Part shown: piece by piece, positions 26,927 to 35,979 of the stretch
Layout: every line of letters begins with the position of its first letter
Numbering within the stretch: position 1 is the stretch's first letter
NCBI RefSeq assembly: GCF_010728725.1
Contig: NZ_AP022607.1
Coordinates: 372,001 to 436,000 of the forward strand
Source of the DNA: Mycobacterium branderi
GTDB taxonomy: Bacteria > Actinomycetota > Actinomycetes > Mycobacteriales > Mycobacteriaceae
DNA length: 64,000 nucleotides
Reading direction: 5' to 3'
The notes under the pieces: model-generated
Databases searched by the model: none
Seen by the model: only the letters and a program-made list of their open reading frames with translations
What the model was told of the DNA's origin: nothing
Made by a program: the position numbers and the translations under genes

Positions 26927-27732
26927 GTCGCCACCTTCACACCGACTGCGGTGGCGATCACATTGATGACGAAGAGCGCTAGGAAAGTAAACACAACGGT
27001 CTCGTTGACCGCGTTGCCGACAGCCTGCGGACCGCCGCCGACGTGGGTGCCTTTGTAACAGGCGATGAGACCGGCGACCAGGCCGAAAATGGCGGCCTTC
27101 GCCAGGGACACAACCACTTCGGGCGTTCCGACTAACAGGGTGAGGCCGGCCGCGAATGCACCGGGAGTGACGTGCTGGAAGTAAACGGCGAAGAAGAATC
27201 CGCCGACAACACCCGTGACGGTCACCACCGACGACAGCAGCAGCGAGACGAGTGTGGCCGCCAGCACCCGCGGTACCACGAGCGCCTGAATCGGGTCAAT
27301 GCCCATCACGCGCAGGGCATCCAGTTCGTCGCGGATCGTCCGAGCCCCGAGATCTGCGCACATCGCGGTGGCGCCCGCGCCAGTGATCACGAGAACGGTC
27401 ACCACTGGGCCACTTTGGGTAACCGTCCCCAGTGCCGTGCCGGCGCCTGAGAAATCCGCTGCGCCGATCTCAACCAGGAGTACGTCAACGTCAAACGTCA
27501 ACAGCACGCCGAACGGGATACACAACAAGGCGGTCGGAAGCATGGAGACCCGTGCCACGAACCACATTTGGAAGAGGAACTCTCGCCATGCCCATGGCGG
27601 CCGGAACATCTGGACAACGGTGTCCAGGCACATCGCGAAGAATGCGCCGAGTGCATTGGCCGGTTTGGTGACCGCGTCCATCGTCACCAGGGGCAGCCAG
27701 CCGCCGTACTCGCTGCGAACCGGGATGGACAA
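26923..27732 (-). CDS. yrbEA: YrbE family ABC permease A
   Basis: 269 residues from a TTG at 27732, chosen because AAGAGGAG lies 4 nt upstream; an ATG at 27747 would add five residues but has no ribosome site. Membrane permease with the family segments AADLGARTIRDELDALRVMG and VPRVLAATLVSLLLSSVV, and a C-terminal GGPQAVGNAVNETVVFTFLA. First gene of the mce operon; its promoter region contains the 50-bp inverted-repeat element at 27835-27884. Confidence 0.93.
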   Translation of the reverse strand: MSIPVRSEYGGWLPLVTMDAVTKPANALGAFFAMCLDTVVQMFRPPWAWREFLFQMWFVARVSMLPTALLCIPFGVLLTFDVDVLLVEIGAADFSGAGTALGTVTQSGPVVTVLVITGAGATAMCADLGARTIRDELDALRVMGIDPIQALVVPRVLAATLVSLLLSSVVTVTGVVGGFFFAVYFQHVTPGAFAAGLTLLVGTPEVVVSLAKAAIFGLVAGLIACYKGTHVGGGPQAVGNAVNETVVFTFLALFVINVIATAVGVKVAT

Positions 27733-27834
27733 TTGGCTCCTCTTCATTGCTGAATCGATTGCTCGTGGTCGTCCGCTGTGACATAGCGACACAGTCAGTT
27801 TCGAAAACGGTAGGTCACTCTTCATCGGTCGAGC

Positions 27835-27884
27835 ATTGGCTGATCCGTCAAAAGCGGACATCGGACTTTGACTGCGCTATCAAT
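27835..27884. promoter_or_regulatory. 50-bp inverted-repeat element, copy A (mce operon / amidohydrolase)
   Basis: Arms ATTGGCTGATCCGTCAAA (27835-27852) and TTTGACTGCGCTATCAAT (27867-27884) are separated by 14 nt; 12 of 18 arm positions pair. Copies with the same arm length and spacer occur at 42692-42741 and 44868-44917. It lies between the divergent starts of yrbEA and the M20 amidohydrolase, about 100 bp from yrbEA and 140 bp from the other. Probable binding site of an unidentified regulator. Confidence 0.65.
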
Positions 27885-28026
27885 TGCCCTCGCGTAATCG
27901 TTTGGTGCACTGGGCCTTGCGAACGTGCTGCGCCAGCCACCTACCTACTTTCAGCTCGAAGCTTCGTGGTGCGGTCGGTGCCGTTGCACACGAATTAACA
28001 CTGCCCAACCCGGGACGGATCGCCGC

Positions 28027-29238
28027 ATGAACCTGAGAAGTGATGCTCGGGCGCTGCAAGATGACCTTGTCGCGTTCCGTCGCGACCTGCATCGCGAACC
28101 AGAGGTCGGCCTACACCTGCCGCGCACCCAGGAACGTGTGCTGGGTGCAGTGGGGGGTCTTCCTCTAGAGATCGGGGTCGGCGAGACGGTGTCTTCGGTG
28201 ACGGGGGTCTTGCGCGGAGGCCGACGGGATGCAAATCGCCCTAAAACTGTGTTGTTGCGCGCCGACATGGACGCCCTGCCGATCGGCGAGCAGACCGACG
28301 AGGACTTTGCATCGCGCAACGGCGCGATGCATGCCTGCGGCCACGACTTGCACACGGCTGCCTTGGTTGGTGCCGCACACTTGCTAGCAGCGCATCGTGA
28401 CGGCATCGCTGGCGACGTGGTCTTCATGTTCCAGCCAGGCGAGGAGGGCTGGGACGGCGCACAGGCGATGATTGCTGAAGGAGTGTTAGACGCCGCCGGA
28501 CGTCGAGTGGACTTCGCGTACGGGATGCACGTGTTGTCGAACACGATGCCTGCGGGAGTTTTCTGTAGCAAGCCCGGCCCGATGCTGTCGGCCTCGCACA
28601 CACTGTCGGTCACCGTCCGCGGTGCCGGCGGGCATGGTTCTGCACCCCACTCGGCTAAGGACCCGGTGGTTGCCGCCGCTGAAATGATCACCTCACTACA
28701 GACCATGGTCACCCGGGGGTTCGATGCCTTCGATCCGGTTGTGGTCACCGTCGGGGTCGTGCAGGCCGGGGCGCGCGCCAACATCATTCCCGATATCGCG
28801 ACGTTCGAGGCAACCGTGCGACGGTATTCGGCCGAGAATGCGGAACGGTTGGCGACCTTAATCCCGCGGGTTCTGCAAGGAGTTGCTGCCGCCCACGGCG
28901 TCGAGGTAGACGTCGATTTTCATGTCGAATATCCACTTACCGTCAACAACGCGGGCGAAGTCGCGTTTGCACAGCGCGTTGTCCAGGAAATGATCGACGA
29001 GGATCGCTATGCGCCAATGGATAGGCCGCTCAGCGGTTCGGAAGACTTCTCCAGAGTGCTCGACATCGTTCCTGGCGCGTTCGTGGGCCTTGGTGCATGC
29101 ATGCCTGATCTGGATCCCGTATCCGCGCCGATGAATCACTCCCCGCGCGCGCGGTTTTCCGACGACGTTCTGGCCGACGCAGCGGCCGTGTATGCGGCGC
29201 TCGCCGTCGAACGGCTCGACGTCGAAGCTTCGAGTTAG
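28027..29238 (+). CDS. M20 family amidohydrolase
   Basis: 403 residues from the ATG at 28027. Metal-binding segments of the M20D family are present: LLRADMDALPI, then HACGHDLHTAAL, then PGEEGWDGA and a C-terminal SGSEDFS. Related enzymes hydrolyse N-acyl amino acids (hippurate, IAA-amino acid conjugates). Divergent from the mce operon with the shared inverted-repeat element between. Its stop overlaps that of the convergent TetR gene by 4 nt. No clear ribosome site precedes the start. Substrate unknown. Confidence 0.85.
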   Translation: MNLRSDARALQDDLVAFRRDLHREPEVGLHLPRTQERVLGAVGGLPLEIGVGETVSSVTGVLRGGRRDANRPKTVLLRADMDALPIGEQTDEDFASRNGAMHACGHDLHTAALVGAAHLLAAHRDGIAGDVVFMFQPGEEGWDGAQAMIAEGVLDAAGRRVDFAYGMHVLSNTMPAGVFCSKPGPMLSASHTLSVTVRGAGGHGSAPHSAKDPVVAAAEMITSLQTMVTRGFDAFDPVVVTVGVVQAGARANIIPDIATFEATVRRYSAENAERLATLIPRVLQGVAAAHGVEVDVDFHVEYPLTVNNAGEVAFAQRVVQEMIDEDRYAPMDRPLSGSEDFSRVLDIVPGAFVGLGACMPDLDPVSAPMNHSPRARFSDDVLADAAAVYAALAVERLDVEASS

Positions 29239-29888
29239 CTGGATCCGCCGATATGCAGGGCGCCGCACCACATGTCGGTAAGCAGGTCCAAGACGTGCTC
29301 GCGATCACTGTCCATAACCTGCTGAACGATGGTCCGAAACCAGAAACTGTCGAGCATGAGGACTAGATGCACGACCCTTAGGCGGGCGTCCTCGCGCTCC
29401 TGCGGCGTCTCGAATCGTGCTAGGTAACCACGCATTTCGTTGGCGAGGCCACCCAACTGGAATGCCAATCGACCCGCGATCGTGCGGTCGACGGCAAGTG
29501 CCTCCTCCCAGGCCGGTAGCAGCGCGGCATGCTGCTCCCACCAATGCACCGCCTGGGCCAGCCACTCCCGCATGGCGGCCGGCGTGTCTGCCAGTAGTGC
29601 CTTGTCGAGTCCGCGCCAGTATTCCGCCGATTGAGCGATCACTCCGTCGAGAACGGCCAGGAAACACTCGGCCTTATCGGTGAAGTGGATGTAAAACGTG
29701 GCGCGGTGGATCTGGCATTCGGCGGTGATATCGGCGATCGACGCTGCACCGTACCCGCGGGTCTCGAACACCGTTCGCGCGGCCTCGACCAGCCGCTCGC
29801 GGGTGCGCTGCTTCTGTTCGGCGCGAACCGAGCCGCCCTGCCAACCACGTCGGCTGGTGGTTGCCAGATCGTCGGCGGACATCCTCAT
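29235..29888 (-). CDS. TetR family regulator
   Basis: 217 residues. N-terminal HTH: LVEAARTVFETRGYGAASIA, then IHRATFYIHFTDKAECFLAV. The ligand domain (VHWWEQHAALLPAWEEALAV) resembles actinobacterial TetRs of lipid or small-molecule catabolism. The first ATG (29888) has AGGA very close upstream; an inner ATG at 29882 is possible. It lies 211 bp downstream of ribBA on the same strand, so it may regulate the flavin-monooxygenase cluster, or the convergent amidohydrolase. Confidence 0.85.
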   Translation of the reverse strand: MRMSADDLATTSRRGWQGGSVRAEQKQRTRERLVEAARTVFETRGYGAASIADITAECQIHRATFYIHFTDKAECFLAVLDGVIAQSAEYWRGLDKALLADTPAAMREWLAQAVHWWEQHAALLPAWEEALAVDRTIAGRLAFQLGGLANEMRGYLARFETPQEREDARLRVVHLVLMLDSFWFRTIVQQVMDSDREHVLDLLTDMWCGALHIGGSS

Positions 29889-30099
29889 ATCCTAGATAAT
29901 TCAATGCGGTGCAGCGTGCTCACTCCTCTACATACGGCTTGCCGAGAGCGCCGGCCTGCCCCTGGTCCTCCGCCGGCCCTGCGTTTCAGTACAGGCGAGG
30001 ATCGCGCCAACGTTGTCCGACCACACCGGTGCCGGGCCACAATCACAGCACCGAGACCAGTGTGTGTCGACGATCCGCGACCGTGCACAATCGCCCCCG

Positions 30100-31377
30100 T
30101 CACGGCGCCGTCAACGCTGAGGGCATGTTGTGTCCCATCCGGTCTCGCTTGGTGCGAAGGTAGTGAAGGTTGTGGTCTGTTACCGCGGTGGGCAGGCCGA
30201 CGCGCCCGACGATAGAGAGCGAGAACCCTTCGAGGCCACCGTACTTGGCCGGGTTGTTGGTGATGAGCCGCAGCCGGCGGACACCGAGATCGGACAGGAT
30301 CTGAGCGCCGATTCCGTATGTGCGGGCATCCACCGGCAGGCCCTGCGCGATGTTGGCTTCGACCGTGTCCAACCCGCCATCCTGCAGGGCATACGCGCGG
30401 ATCTTGTGCGCCAACCCGATTCCGCGGCCCTCGTGGCCACGCAGATACACCAGGACTCCGCAGCCTTCGTCGGTGATGGCTTGCAGTGCACACTCCAGCT
30501 GGTCTCCGCAGTCGCACCGAAGCGAGCCAAGGACGTCGCCGGTGAGACATTCGCTGTGCACCCGTACCAGTACACCTTCAGGCGACCGCCCGGCGGCGGC
30601 GACGTCGCCGAGCACCAGGGCCAGATGCTCAAGACCATCGACAGCGCTTCGGTACGCCACGGCCCGGAACAAGCCCGCGCGGGTAGGCAGGGCCGACTCG
30701 GCGATCGGTTCGATCGTCCGCTCCGTGGCTTTGCGGTAGCGGACCAGATCTGCGATAGCCACGAGCGGCAAACCGTGCTCGGCGGCAAAGTTTCGCAAGC
30801 TCGCACCGCGTCTCATCGAGCCGTCGTCATCGATGATTTCGCTGATCACGGCCACCTCGGGACGTCCTGCCAGCCGCAAGAGATCGATGGCGGCCTCGGT
30901 GTGTCCTTGCCGCACGAGCACGCCTCCGGCTCGCGCACGCAACGGAAAGATATGTCCCGGCCGGCGTAGATCCGTGGGGGTCGTGCTCGGATCGGCGAGC
31001 GCACGCGCGGTGCGGGTGCGGTCACGCGCGGACACGCCGGTCCCGGTCTCGACGTGGTCGACCGAGACCGTAAACGCTGTTCCGTGCCTGTCCTCGTTGT
31101 GCGCAACCATGAGCGGCAGCTCAAGCCGGTCGGCTCGGTCCTCGCCAACTGGCACGCATACGATTCCTGTGGTATGCGCGACCAGGAAGGCCATCTGCTC
31201 AGCCGTCACGAGGTCGGCGGCCACCACGAGGTCGCCTTCGTTTTCGCGGTTCTCGTCGTCGACGACGACGACCATGCGGCCCTGCGCGAGTGCGGAGACC
31301 GCGTCGTCGACGGTGGCCGCCGGTCCGATGTACTGGGATTGTTCCGACATTTGCGCTAGCGCCTTCGGTTGGCTCAC
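30100..31377 (-). CDS. ribBA: Bifunctional DHBP synthase / GTP cyclohydrolase II (RibBA)
   Basis: 425 residues from a GTG at 31377 that overlaps the flavin reductase stop as GTGA; an ATG at 31350 is the alternative. The RibB half makes dihydroxybutanone phosphate (VVVVDDENRENEGDLVVAAD; HIFPLRARAGGVLVRQGHTE). The RibA half opens GTP (HSECLTGDVLGSLRCDCGDQ, with the Cys-Cys-Cys zinc site; RGHEGRGIGLAHKIRAYALQ). Both halves look intact. It is the last metabolic gene of a flavin monooxygenase operon rather than of a rib operon, so it is probably a second copy dedicated to flavin supply. Confidence 0.92.
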   Translation of the reverse strand: MSQPKALAQMSEQSQYIGPAATVDDAVSALAQGRMVVVVDDENRENEGDLVVAADLVTAEQMAFLVAHTTGIVCVPVGEDRADRLELPLMVAHNEDRHGTAFTVSVDHVETGTGVSARDRTRTARALADPSTTPTDLRRPGHIFPLRARAGGVLVRQGHTEAAIDLLRLAGRPEVAVISEIIDDDGSMRRGASLRNFAAEHGLPLVAIADLVRYRKATERTIEPIAESALPTRAGLFRAVAYRSAVDGLEHLALVLGDVAAAGRSPEGVLVRVHSECLTGDVLGSLRCDCGDQLECALQAITDEGCGVLVYLRGHEGRGIGLAHKIRAYALQDGGLDTVEANIAQGLPVDARTYGIGAQILSDLGVRRLRLITNNPAKYGGLEGFSLSIVGRVGLPTAVTDHNLHYLRTKRDRMGHNMPSALTAP

Positions 31378-31892
31378 GCGGCCGCGAGCCGACGGAACTG
31401 GCTGGCATGGAATACCAGTGGGGCAGCTTCGGGGTCGCACCGCACCCCGTGAATCTCGAGTAAGACGATCACATGGTCACCGGCGGGCACCTCGGCGTGG
31501 ACGGAGCAGTCCAGCCAAGCGGCCGCGCCGTGGACCAATACGGCACCCTGCGACGTTGGGGCCCAGTCGATGTCGGCAAATCGATCGCCGTTCTTCATAG
31601 CCAGGGCGCGGCATTGCAGATCCTGGTCCTCGGCGAGGACGCTCAACCCCAGCCGAAGTCTTCCACGCAACCTCGGCCAGGTGGTCGAGGTGTTTTGCAC
31701 GCACACTGATACCAGTGGCGGGCTGACCGATACCGGGGTGAATGAACTGGCGGCGATACCCACCGGTTTGCCATCGACGAGCGCACATACTGCGGTCACG
31801 CCGGATGGGAAGCAGCCGTAAGCATTTCGGAGTTTCGACGGGTCGGTCGGAACCGGGTCGACGTCGATCGTCTGGGCTGTGGAAGCGGTCAT
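31374..31892 (-). CDS. Flavin reductase (HpaC/RutF type)
   Basis: 172 residues; ATG at 31892 with GACGAGGA upstream, 13 nt after the esterase stop. Flavin-reductase-like fold: LRNAYGCFPSGVTAVCALVD, then GIAASSFTPVSVSPPLVSVC, NTSTTWPRLRG and a DHVIVLLEIHGV strand. It should supply reduced FMN or FAD to the luciferase-like monooxygenase encoded upstream in the operon. Cytoplasmic, NAD(P)H dependent by family. Confidence 0.9.
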   Translation of the reverse strand: MTASTAQTIDVDPVPTDPSKLRNAYGCFPSGVTAVCALVDGKPVGIAASSFTPVSVSPPLVSVCVQNTSTTWPRLRGRLRLGLSVLAEDQDLQCRALAMKNGDRFADIDWAPTSQGAVLVHGAAAWLDCSVHAEVPAGDHVIVLLEIHGVRCDPEAAPLVFHASQFRRLAAA

Positions 31893-31905
31893 CGATGGGT
31901 CCTCG

Positions 31906-32853
31906 TCAGTTCGTGGCCGGCGCGGTGGCGAACGCATGCGCGAGCTGTGCGGCCGCATCATCGAGTGCCTCGGCGGTGCGGTTGAGCATCCCCACCATTG
32001 AGAGGAATCCATGGAATACACCGGGGTAACGTTTGACGGTCACGTCGACGCCGGCGTCACGCAGCCGTTGGCCGTATTGCTCGCCGTCGTCGCGGACGGG
32101 ATCGTGCTCGGCAGTAAGGATGTACGCGGGCGGCAATCCGGCCAATGACGACGCATTCGACGGTGTCGCGCGCGGATCGGTGCGGTCGGCCTGATCCCGT
32201 AGATACTGTGCCCAGAACCAGGTGACGTCGTCGACGGTCAGCAGGGGAGCGGAGGCGTGCTCACGCCACGACGGACGCTCCACCGCGTATTCGGTGACCG
32301 GGTATGCCAGAAGTTGGAAGGCCAACGGTGGGCCGCCGCTATCGCGGGCCAGGAGGGTGGTGGCGGCCGCGAGGTTGGCGCCGGCGCTCTCGCCGCCGAT
32401 TGCGATCCGGTTGGAGTCTGCGCCGATTTCGTCGGCATGGTTCGCGACCCACTGCACCGCGGCGTAGCAGTCGTTGACCGCCGCGGGGAATTTGTGCTCC
32501 GGAGCGAGCCGGTAGTCGACCGAAACCACCACGCAGCCAGCCTTGTCCGACAGGGAACGGCAAAGTGCTTCGCTCGCGTCGAGTGTGCCCATCGCCCACC
32601 CGCCGCCGTGCAGGTGGATCAGAACAGGTAGATCGTTCTCAGGGCCGGGGCGGTACACCCGGGTCTGCAAGGGGCCGGCTGGGCCGCCAACGGTGTGGTC
32701 TTCGACCGAATGTAGTGGCGGCGGTGGCGGGCTCTGCTCACTGAGCCCGGCGAGGACTGCGCGTGCGCCTTCGACGCCGAGCGTGTGCAACGGTCCGGGC
32801 AGCAGACCCGCGAGCGCGTCGGTCAACTGCTGAGCATCAGGATCGAGTGTCAT
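31906..32853 (-). CDS. HSL-family alpha/beta hydrolase (esterase)
   Basis: 315 residues; AAAGGAG 7 nt before the ATG at 32853. Hormone-sensitive-lipase-type motifs: oxyanion HGGGWAMG, nucleophile elbow GGESAGAN, acid AEHDPVRDDG and catalytic His in PGVFHGF. Likely opens an ester, lactone or carbamate product of the pathway. Confidence 0.92.
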   Translation of the reverse strand: MTLDPDAQQLTDALAGLLPGPLHTLGVEGARAVLAGLSEQSPPPPPLHSVEDHTVGGPAGPLQTRVYRPGPENDLPVLIHLHGGGWAMGTLDASEALCRSLSDKAGCVVVSVDYRLAPEHKFPAAVNDCYAAVQWVANHADEIGADSNRIAIGGESAGANLAAATTLLARDSGGPPLAFQLLAYPVTEYAVERPSWREHASAPLLTVDDVTWFWAQYLRDQADRTDPRATPSNASSLAGLPPAYILTAEHDPVRDDGEQYGQRLRDAGVDVTVKRYPGVFHGFLSMVGMLNRTAEALDDAAAQLAHAFATAPATN

Positions 32854-32871
32854 CGCGAAACTCCTTTCTGC

Positions 32872-33660
32872 TCACCCGAGGAATTCAAGGACGCGGCGGC
32901 TGACCGCTTCCCGCTGCTCGACATACGGGTAATGGCATGCGTGCTCGATGATTTCGACTTGGGCGTCATCGATGCGGGAACGGAACTCCTCGGCATACAC
33001 GGCCGGGACCAACAGATCTTCGGCGCCCCAGACCAGCAGCGTGGGCGCCGTAACGCGCCGCAGCCGTTTGGACAACCCCCGCTCCGGGATCGGGGCGGTG
33101 AAATGCGCAGCGCTCGCGATCGTCGAGAACCGGTGGATCACCTGCGCCTGAGCCTCGGCTGGGTCGTCGCTGAGTGTGGTGCGCTCCTTGACTTCCGGTT
33201 TGTCGAAGTCCAACCATAGCTGCGCGGCAAGTGCCTCGGGGGCGACGGTGACGAAGTCACCGACCGGTGCGTCGTCCAGCCACAGGCCCATGCTGTCGAT
33301 CAGCACCAGCTTGCGAACTTTCCGGGGATACGTCGCGGCATATTCGGCCGCGACCATCCCGCCGTAGGAGTGCCCGACCAGATCGAACGGGACGCCGATG
33401 CCCAGGTTGTCGAACAACTCGTCGTAGTAGAGAACAAGGTCATGCATACCGTCGAGCAGGTCGAGTTCGGCGGGTTCGTCGATGCCCGGGTTGGCCGGCG
33501 CGAAGACTCGGTGGTCCGCAGCCAAGTCGTCGAGGAATCCGGACCATTCCTGGCCGAGCGGACCGTGCAAGAACACCACTGGATCGCCCTGTCCCTCGGC
33601 GATCACCGGATTTGACGAGAAGGGACTGCTGAGTGCGACGGGGTTGGGCGCGGTGGTCAT
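32872..33660 (-). CDS. Alpha/beta hydrolase
   Basis: 262 residues. The ATG at 33660 overlaps the monooxygenase stop as ATGA. Motifs: VVFLHGPLGQEWSGF (oxyanion), VGHSYGGMVAAEYA (Ser nucleophile), WGAEDLLVPA (acid), EHACHYPYVE (His). Translational coupling to the LLM enzyme suggests that it acts on that enzyme's product. Confidence 0.92.
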   Translation of the reverse strand: MTTAPNPVALSSPFSSNPVIAEGQGDPVVFLHGPLGQEWSGFLDDLAADHRVFAPANPGIDEPAELDLLDGMHDLVLYYDELFDNLGIGVPFDLVGHSYGGMVAAEYAATYPRKVRKLVLIDSMGLWLDDAPVGDFVTVAPEALAAQLWLDFDKPEVKERTTLSDDPAEAQAQVIHRFSTIASAAHFTAPIPERGLSKRLRRVTAPTLLVWGAEDLLVPAVYAEEFRSRIDDAQVEIIEHACHYPYVEQREAVSRRVLEFLG

Positions 33661-34892
33661 TTCGCCTCCTTGGTGGCGAGGGCGGTGGCTGCGGATTGGT
33701 TGCGGGTTGCACCGGTCGGCCACCAACGGTCTTCGTAGTCGGGCCAGAGCTCACGCAGTCTCGGCATGACTTTTTCGGCATACAGTTTGGTGCTGTGCTT
33801 GGTCAGCTCGGTCGGCATGGATTGGATCTGCATGAGGGCGATGAGATGACCGATGCGTAGATCCTTCGCCGCCTGGATGAGCCGTTCGGCGACGGTGTCC
33901 GGGCTGCCGGCGATCACCGAACCCGATTCGATCGCGTGGGCGTAGGAGGTCTCGAGCTTCGCGAAGGCATTCACATCGCCCGCTTTCTCGGCTATGGCCG
34001 CCAGGCTCTTCTTGCTCATGTAGCCGGGCACCATGATGTAGTGCGGGGGGATGTGCCAGGCCTTGTTGAAGAAGTTCTCGATGTGCTTGCCGTACAAGCG
34101 TTCCGCCTCGCTGTCGGTATCGGCGACGGCGAGGAATTGCGCGAATCCCGCGCGGTACGGGTTGTCATCGAGGCCGGCTTTTTCGATCACCTCCCAGAAT
34201 CCATCCATCTGCGCCTTGGCTATCTTGGCCCCCTGGAAACTGAGGTAGTTGTAAGGCAGGTCGTACTTGGCGGCGTAGTCGTAGGTCTCCAGCGATCCCC
34301 CGCCCAATAGCCACATCGGCGGGTGCGGCTTCTGCAACGGCACGGGCCACGGGTTGACATACCGGACCTTGTTGAACCGCCCGTTGAACGGAAACGGCCC
34401 AGGTCGCGTCCAGGCCTGCCGGATCAGCTCCATGCCCTCGTACCAGCGCGGGCGCACGTGAGTCGGAGGTAGACCCGCGACGCCGCAGGTGTCCATTGGG
34501 ATACCGACCGGCATGCCCGCGACGAGTCGCCCGCCGCTCATGCAGTCCACCCAGGCCATCTCCTCGGCCACCCGCACCGGTGTGGTCGTCGCCAACGTCG
34601 AGCCGAGTATGCAGATCGCGGCGTCGGATTTGCGGCGAGCCAGCGTCGCCGCGGTGATTAGCGGCATCGGGAAGCCGTAGATATTGGAGTGGTGCTCATT
34701 GGTGCCGATGCCGTCGAACCCGAGATCATCGGCGTATTCGAGCTCATCGAGGTTCCAATTGATGTACTTGTGCACCTGCTCGGGATCGCATAACTCCCGG
34801 TTGGGCACTGTCACCCAGCTGCTTTCGTACCGCTGGGCGAAATCGTCGGGCAGGTCCCGGTAGCCCTGCATGTGGAACCAGATTGTCTTCAT
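33657..34892 (-). CDS. Luciferase-like (LLM) flavin-dependent monooxygenase
   Basis: 411 residues; AGAGGAC upstream of the ATG at 34892. TIM-barrel LLM core: DLGFDGIGTNEHHSNIYGFP, then ILGSTLATTTPVRVAEEMAW, SGGRLVAGMPVGIP, and GGGSLETYDYAAKYD. The EHH segment and long insert near 260-300 resemble FMN-dependent two-component monooxygenases rather than F420 enzymes. With flavin reductase and RibBA in the same operon it is probably FMNH2 dependent. Related enzymes cleave N-heterocycles or ring ketones; the substrate is unknown. Confidence 0.9.
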   Translation of the reverse strand: MKTIWFHMQGYRDLPDDFAQRYESSWVTVPNRELCDPEQVHKYINWNLDELEYADDLGFDGIGTNEHHSNIYGFPMPLITAATLARRKSDAAICILGSTLATTTPVRVAEEMAWVDCMSGGRLVAGMPVGIPMDTCGVAGLPPTHVRPRWYEGMELIRQAWTRPGPFPFNGRFNKVRYVNPWPVPLQKPHPPMWLLGGGSLETYDYAAKYDLPYNYLSFQGAKIAKAQMDGFWEVIEKAGLDDNPYRAGFAQFLAVADTDSEAERLYGKHIENFFNKAWHIPPHYIMVPGYMSKKSLAAIAEKAGDVNAFAKLETSYAHAIESGSVIAGSPDTVAERLIQAAKDLRIGHLIALMQIQSMPTELTKHSTKLYAEKVMPRLRELWPDYEDRWWPTGATRNQSAATALATKEAK

Positions 34893-34987
34893 GGATGACG
34901 TCCTCTCTTGTCGACGGCCGGTGCGGGCCTGTCCCGGCCGGTCGGTTAGCAGGGCTCTTAGTGGCTTGCTGTGATGCGGGTCGCATC

Positions 34988-35051
34988 AGCATCTCGCACG
35001 ACACTATGTCGTGTCAATAGCGTGATGTTGAGTCACCCACGACACGTCGTG
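34988..35051 (-). promoter_or_regulatory. Operator palindromes and possible promoter of the monooxygenase operon
   Basis: Two related palindromes: CACGACA CTA TGTCGTG (34997-35013, perfect 7-bp arms) and CACGAC AC GTCGTG (35038-35051), with starts 41 bp apart. On the minus strand a TTGACA box (35017-35012) leads into the first palindrome, with GATGCT 18 nt later as a weak -10. Typical layout for a TetR-type repressor site. The second copy lies inside the end of the DUF1028 gene. Confidence 0.55.
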
Positions 35052-35979
35052 TAACTTTGGGTGAGTGGGCCAGCGCGCGGGCCGTGGCCTCGGACACGAT
35101 TCCCGCCGCGGCCAAGCGCGCCCCCATGTCGTGCAGTTGTGGCCGGCAGTTGACCATGGCGCGAAACTCGGCATGTGCCTCGTCGAGGCGTCCGCCGCGT
35201 GCCAGCAACACCGCGCGCCACAAGTGGATTTCGGGATTATCCGGTCCGAGCGCCGATGCGGACTGGTGCGCGTCGGCGAGGGCGTCGTCGAGCAACGCGG
35301 CGGACGCGTTCTGGTCGCCGCTGACGATCAGACCGACCGCGGCGCCCAGCTTCGTGGTGGCTTCGTGCACGCCCAGCAGGCGGTCGAGTTCGCCCACCGG
35401 ATTATGCGAGTCGTCCACGCGCAGATTGACCAGCACCTCGTTGTCCGGCGGAGGGCGCCGTGCACCGCTGACCACGAGCATCGCCGCCGACTGGGAGCCA
35501 CGGACGTCACCGCCGCCGTCCTCGGCCGCCTGCAGTGCCGCCAGCAGCCGGTGCGGCAGCGCAGGATTGGCGGCCGAATCGGCGACGGTTGCGGCCATCG
35601 CGTCGAGGACGTGCTCGGAGTCGAGGAGGTTTCCTTGCACGCTCCACCCGTCGCCGGTGCGGCCGCCGGCGGCCGGTATGCACCGCGCACCGGAGTGCAC
35701 CGCGACATTGCCCCGGGCGTCGAGCATCGCGATTTGGCGCCATTGCGGTCGGCTGTCGACGGCCAGCAGCGCCTGCAGCGTGTCGGCCGCGCTCGTGCCG
35801 GCTCTCATGGCGTCCAAACCGCGCGCTCCATAGCGCGGGTCGGGAACGAATTGTGTTGCCACTGCGCCGACTCCGGCCTCAGCCCAGGGCACCACCGCGC
35901 CGACAGCGAAGAAGTGTGACTGTACGGCGACACCGAGGTCGCCGGTGACCGGATCGCGGATAAGGACCGAGTAGGTCAT
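35014..35979 (-). CDS. DUF1028 family Ntn-hydrolase-like protein
   Basis: 321 residues; ATG at 35979 overlaps the upstream stop as ATGA. The DUF1028 core starts at residue 1: MTYSVLIRDPVTGDLGVAVQ, then AGVGAVATQFVPDPRYGARG and WSVQGNLLD. The Ntn-hydrolase fold and the C-terminal helical (TPR/peptidoglycan-binding-like) extension of about 90 residues fit the longer family members. Biochemical role unsettled; family members are often found in amide or amino-acid catabolism clusters. Confidence 0.88.
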   Translation of the reverse strand: MTYSVLIRDPVTGDLGVAVQSHFFAVGAVVPWAEAGVGAVATQFVPDPRYGARGLDAMRAGTSAADTLQALLAVDSRPQWRQIAMLDARGNVAVHSGARCIPAAGGRTGDGWSVQGNLLDSEHVLDAMAATVADSAANPALPHRLLAALQAAEDGGGDVRGSQSAAMLVVSGARRPPPDNEVLVNLRVDDSHNPVGELDRLLGVHEATTKLGAAVGLIVSGDQNASAALLDDALADAHQSASALGPDNPEIHLWRAVLLARGGRLDEAHAEFRAMVNCRPQLHDMGARLAAAGIVSEATARALAHSPKVTRRVVGDSTSRY

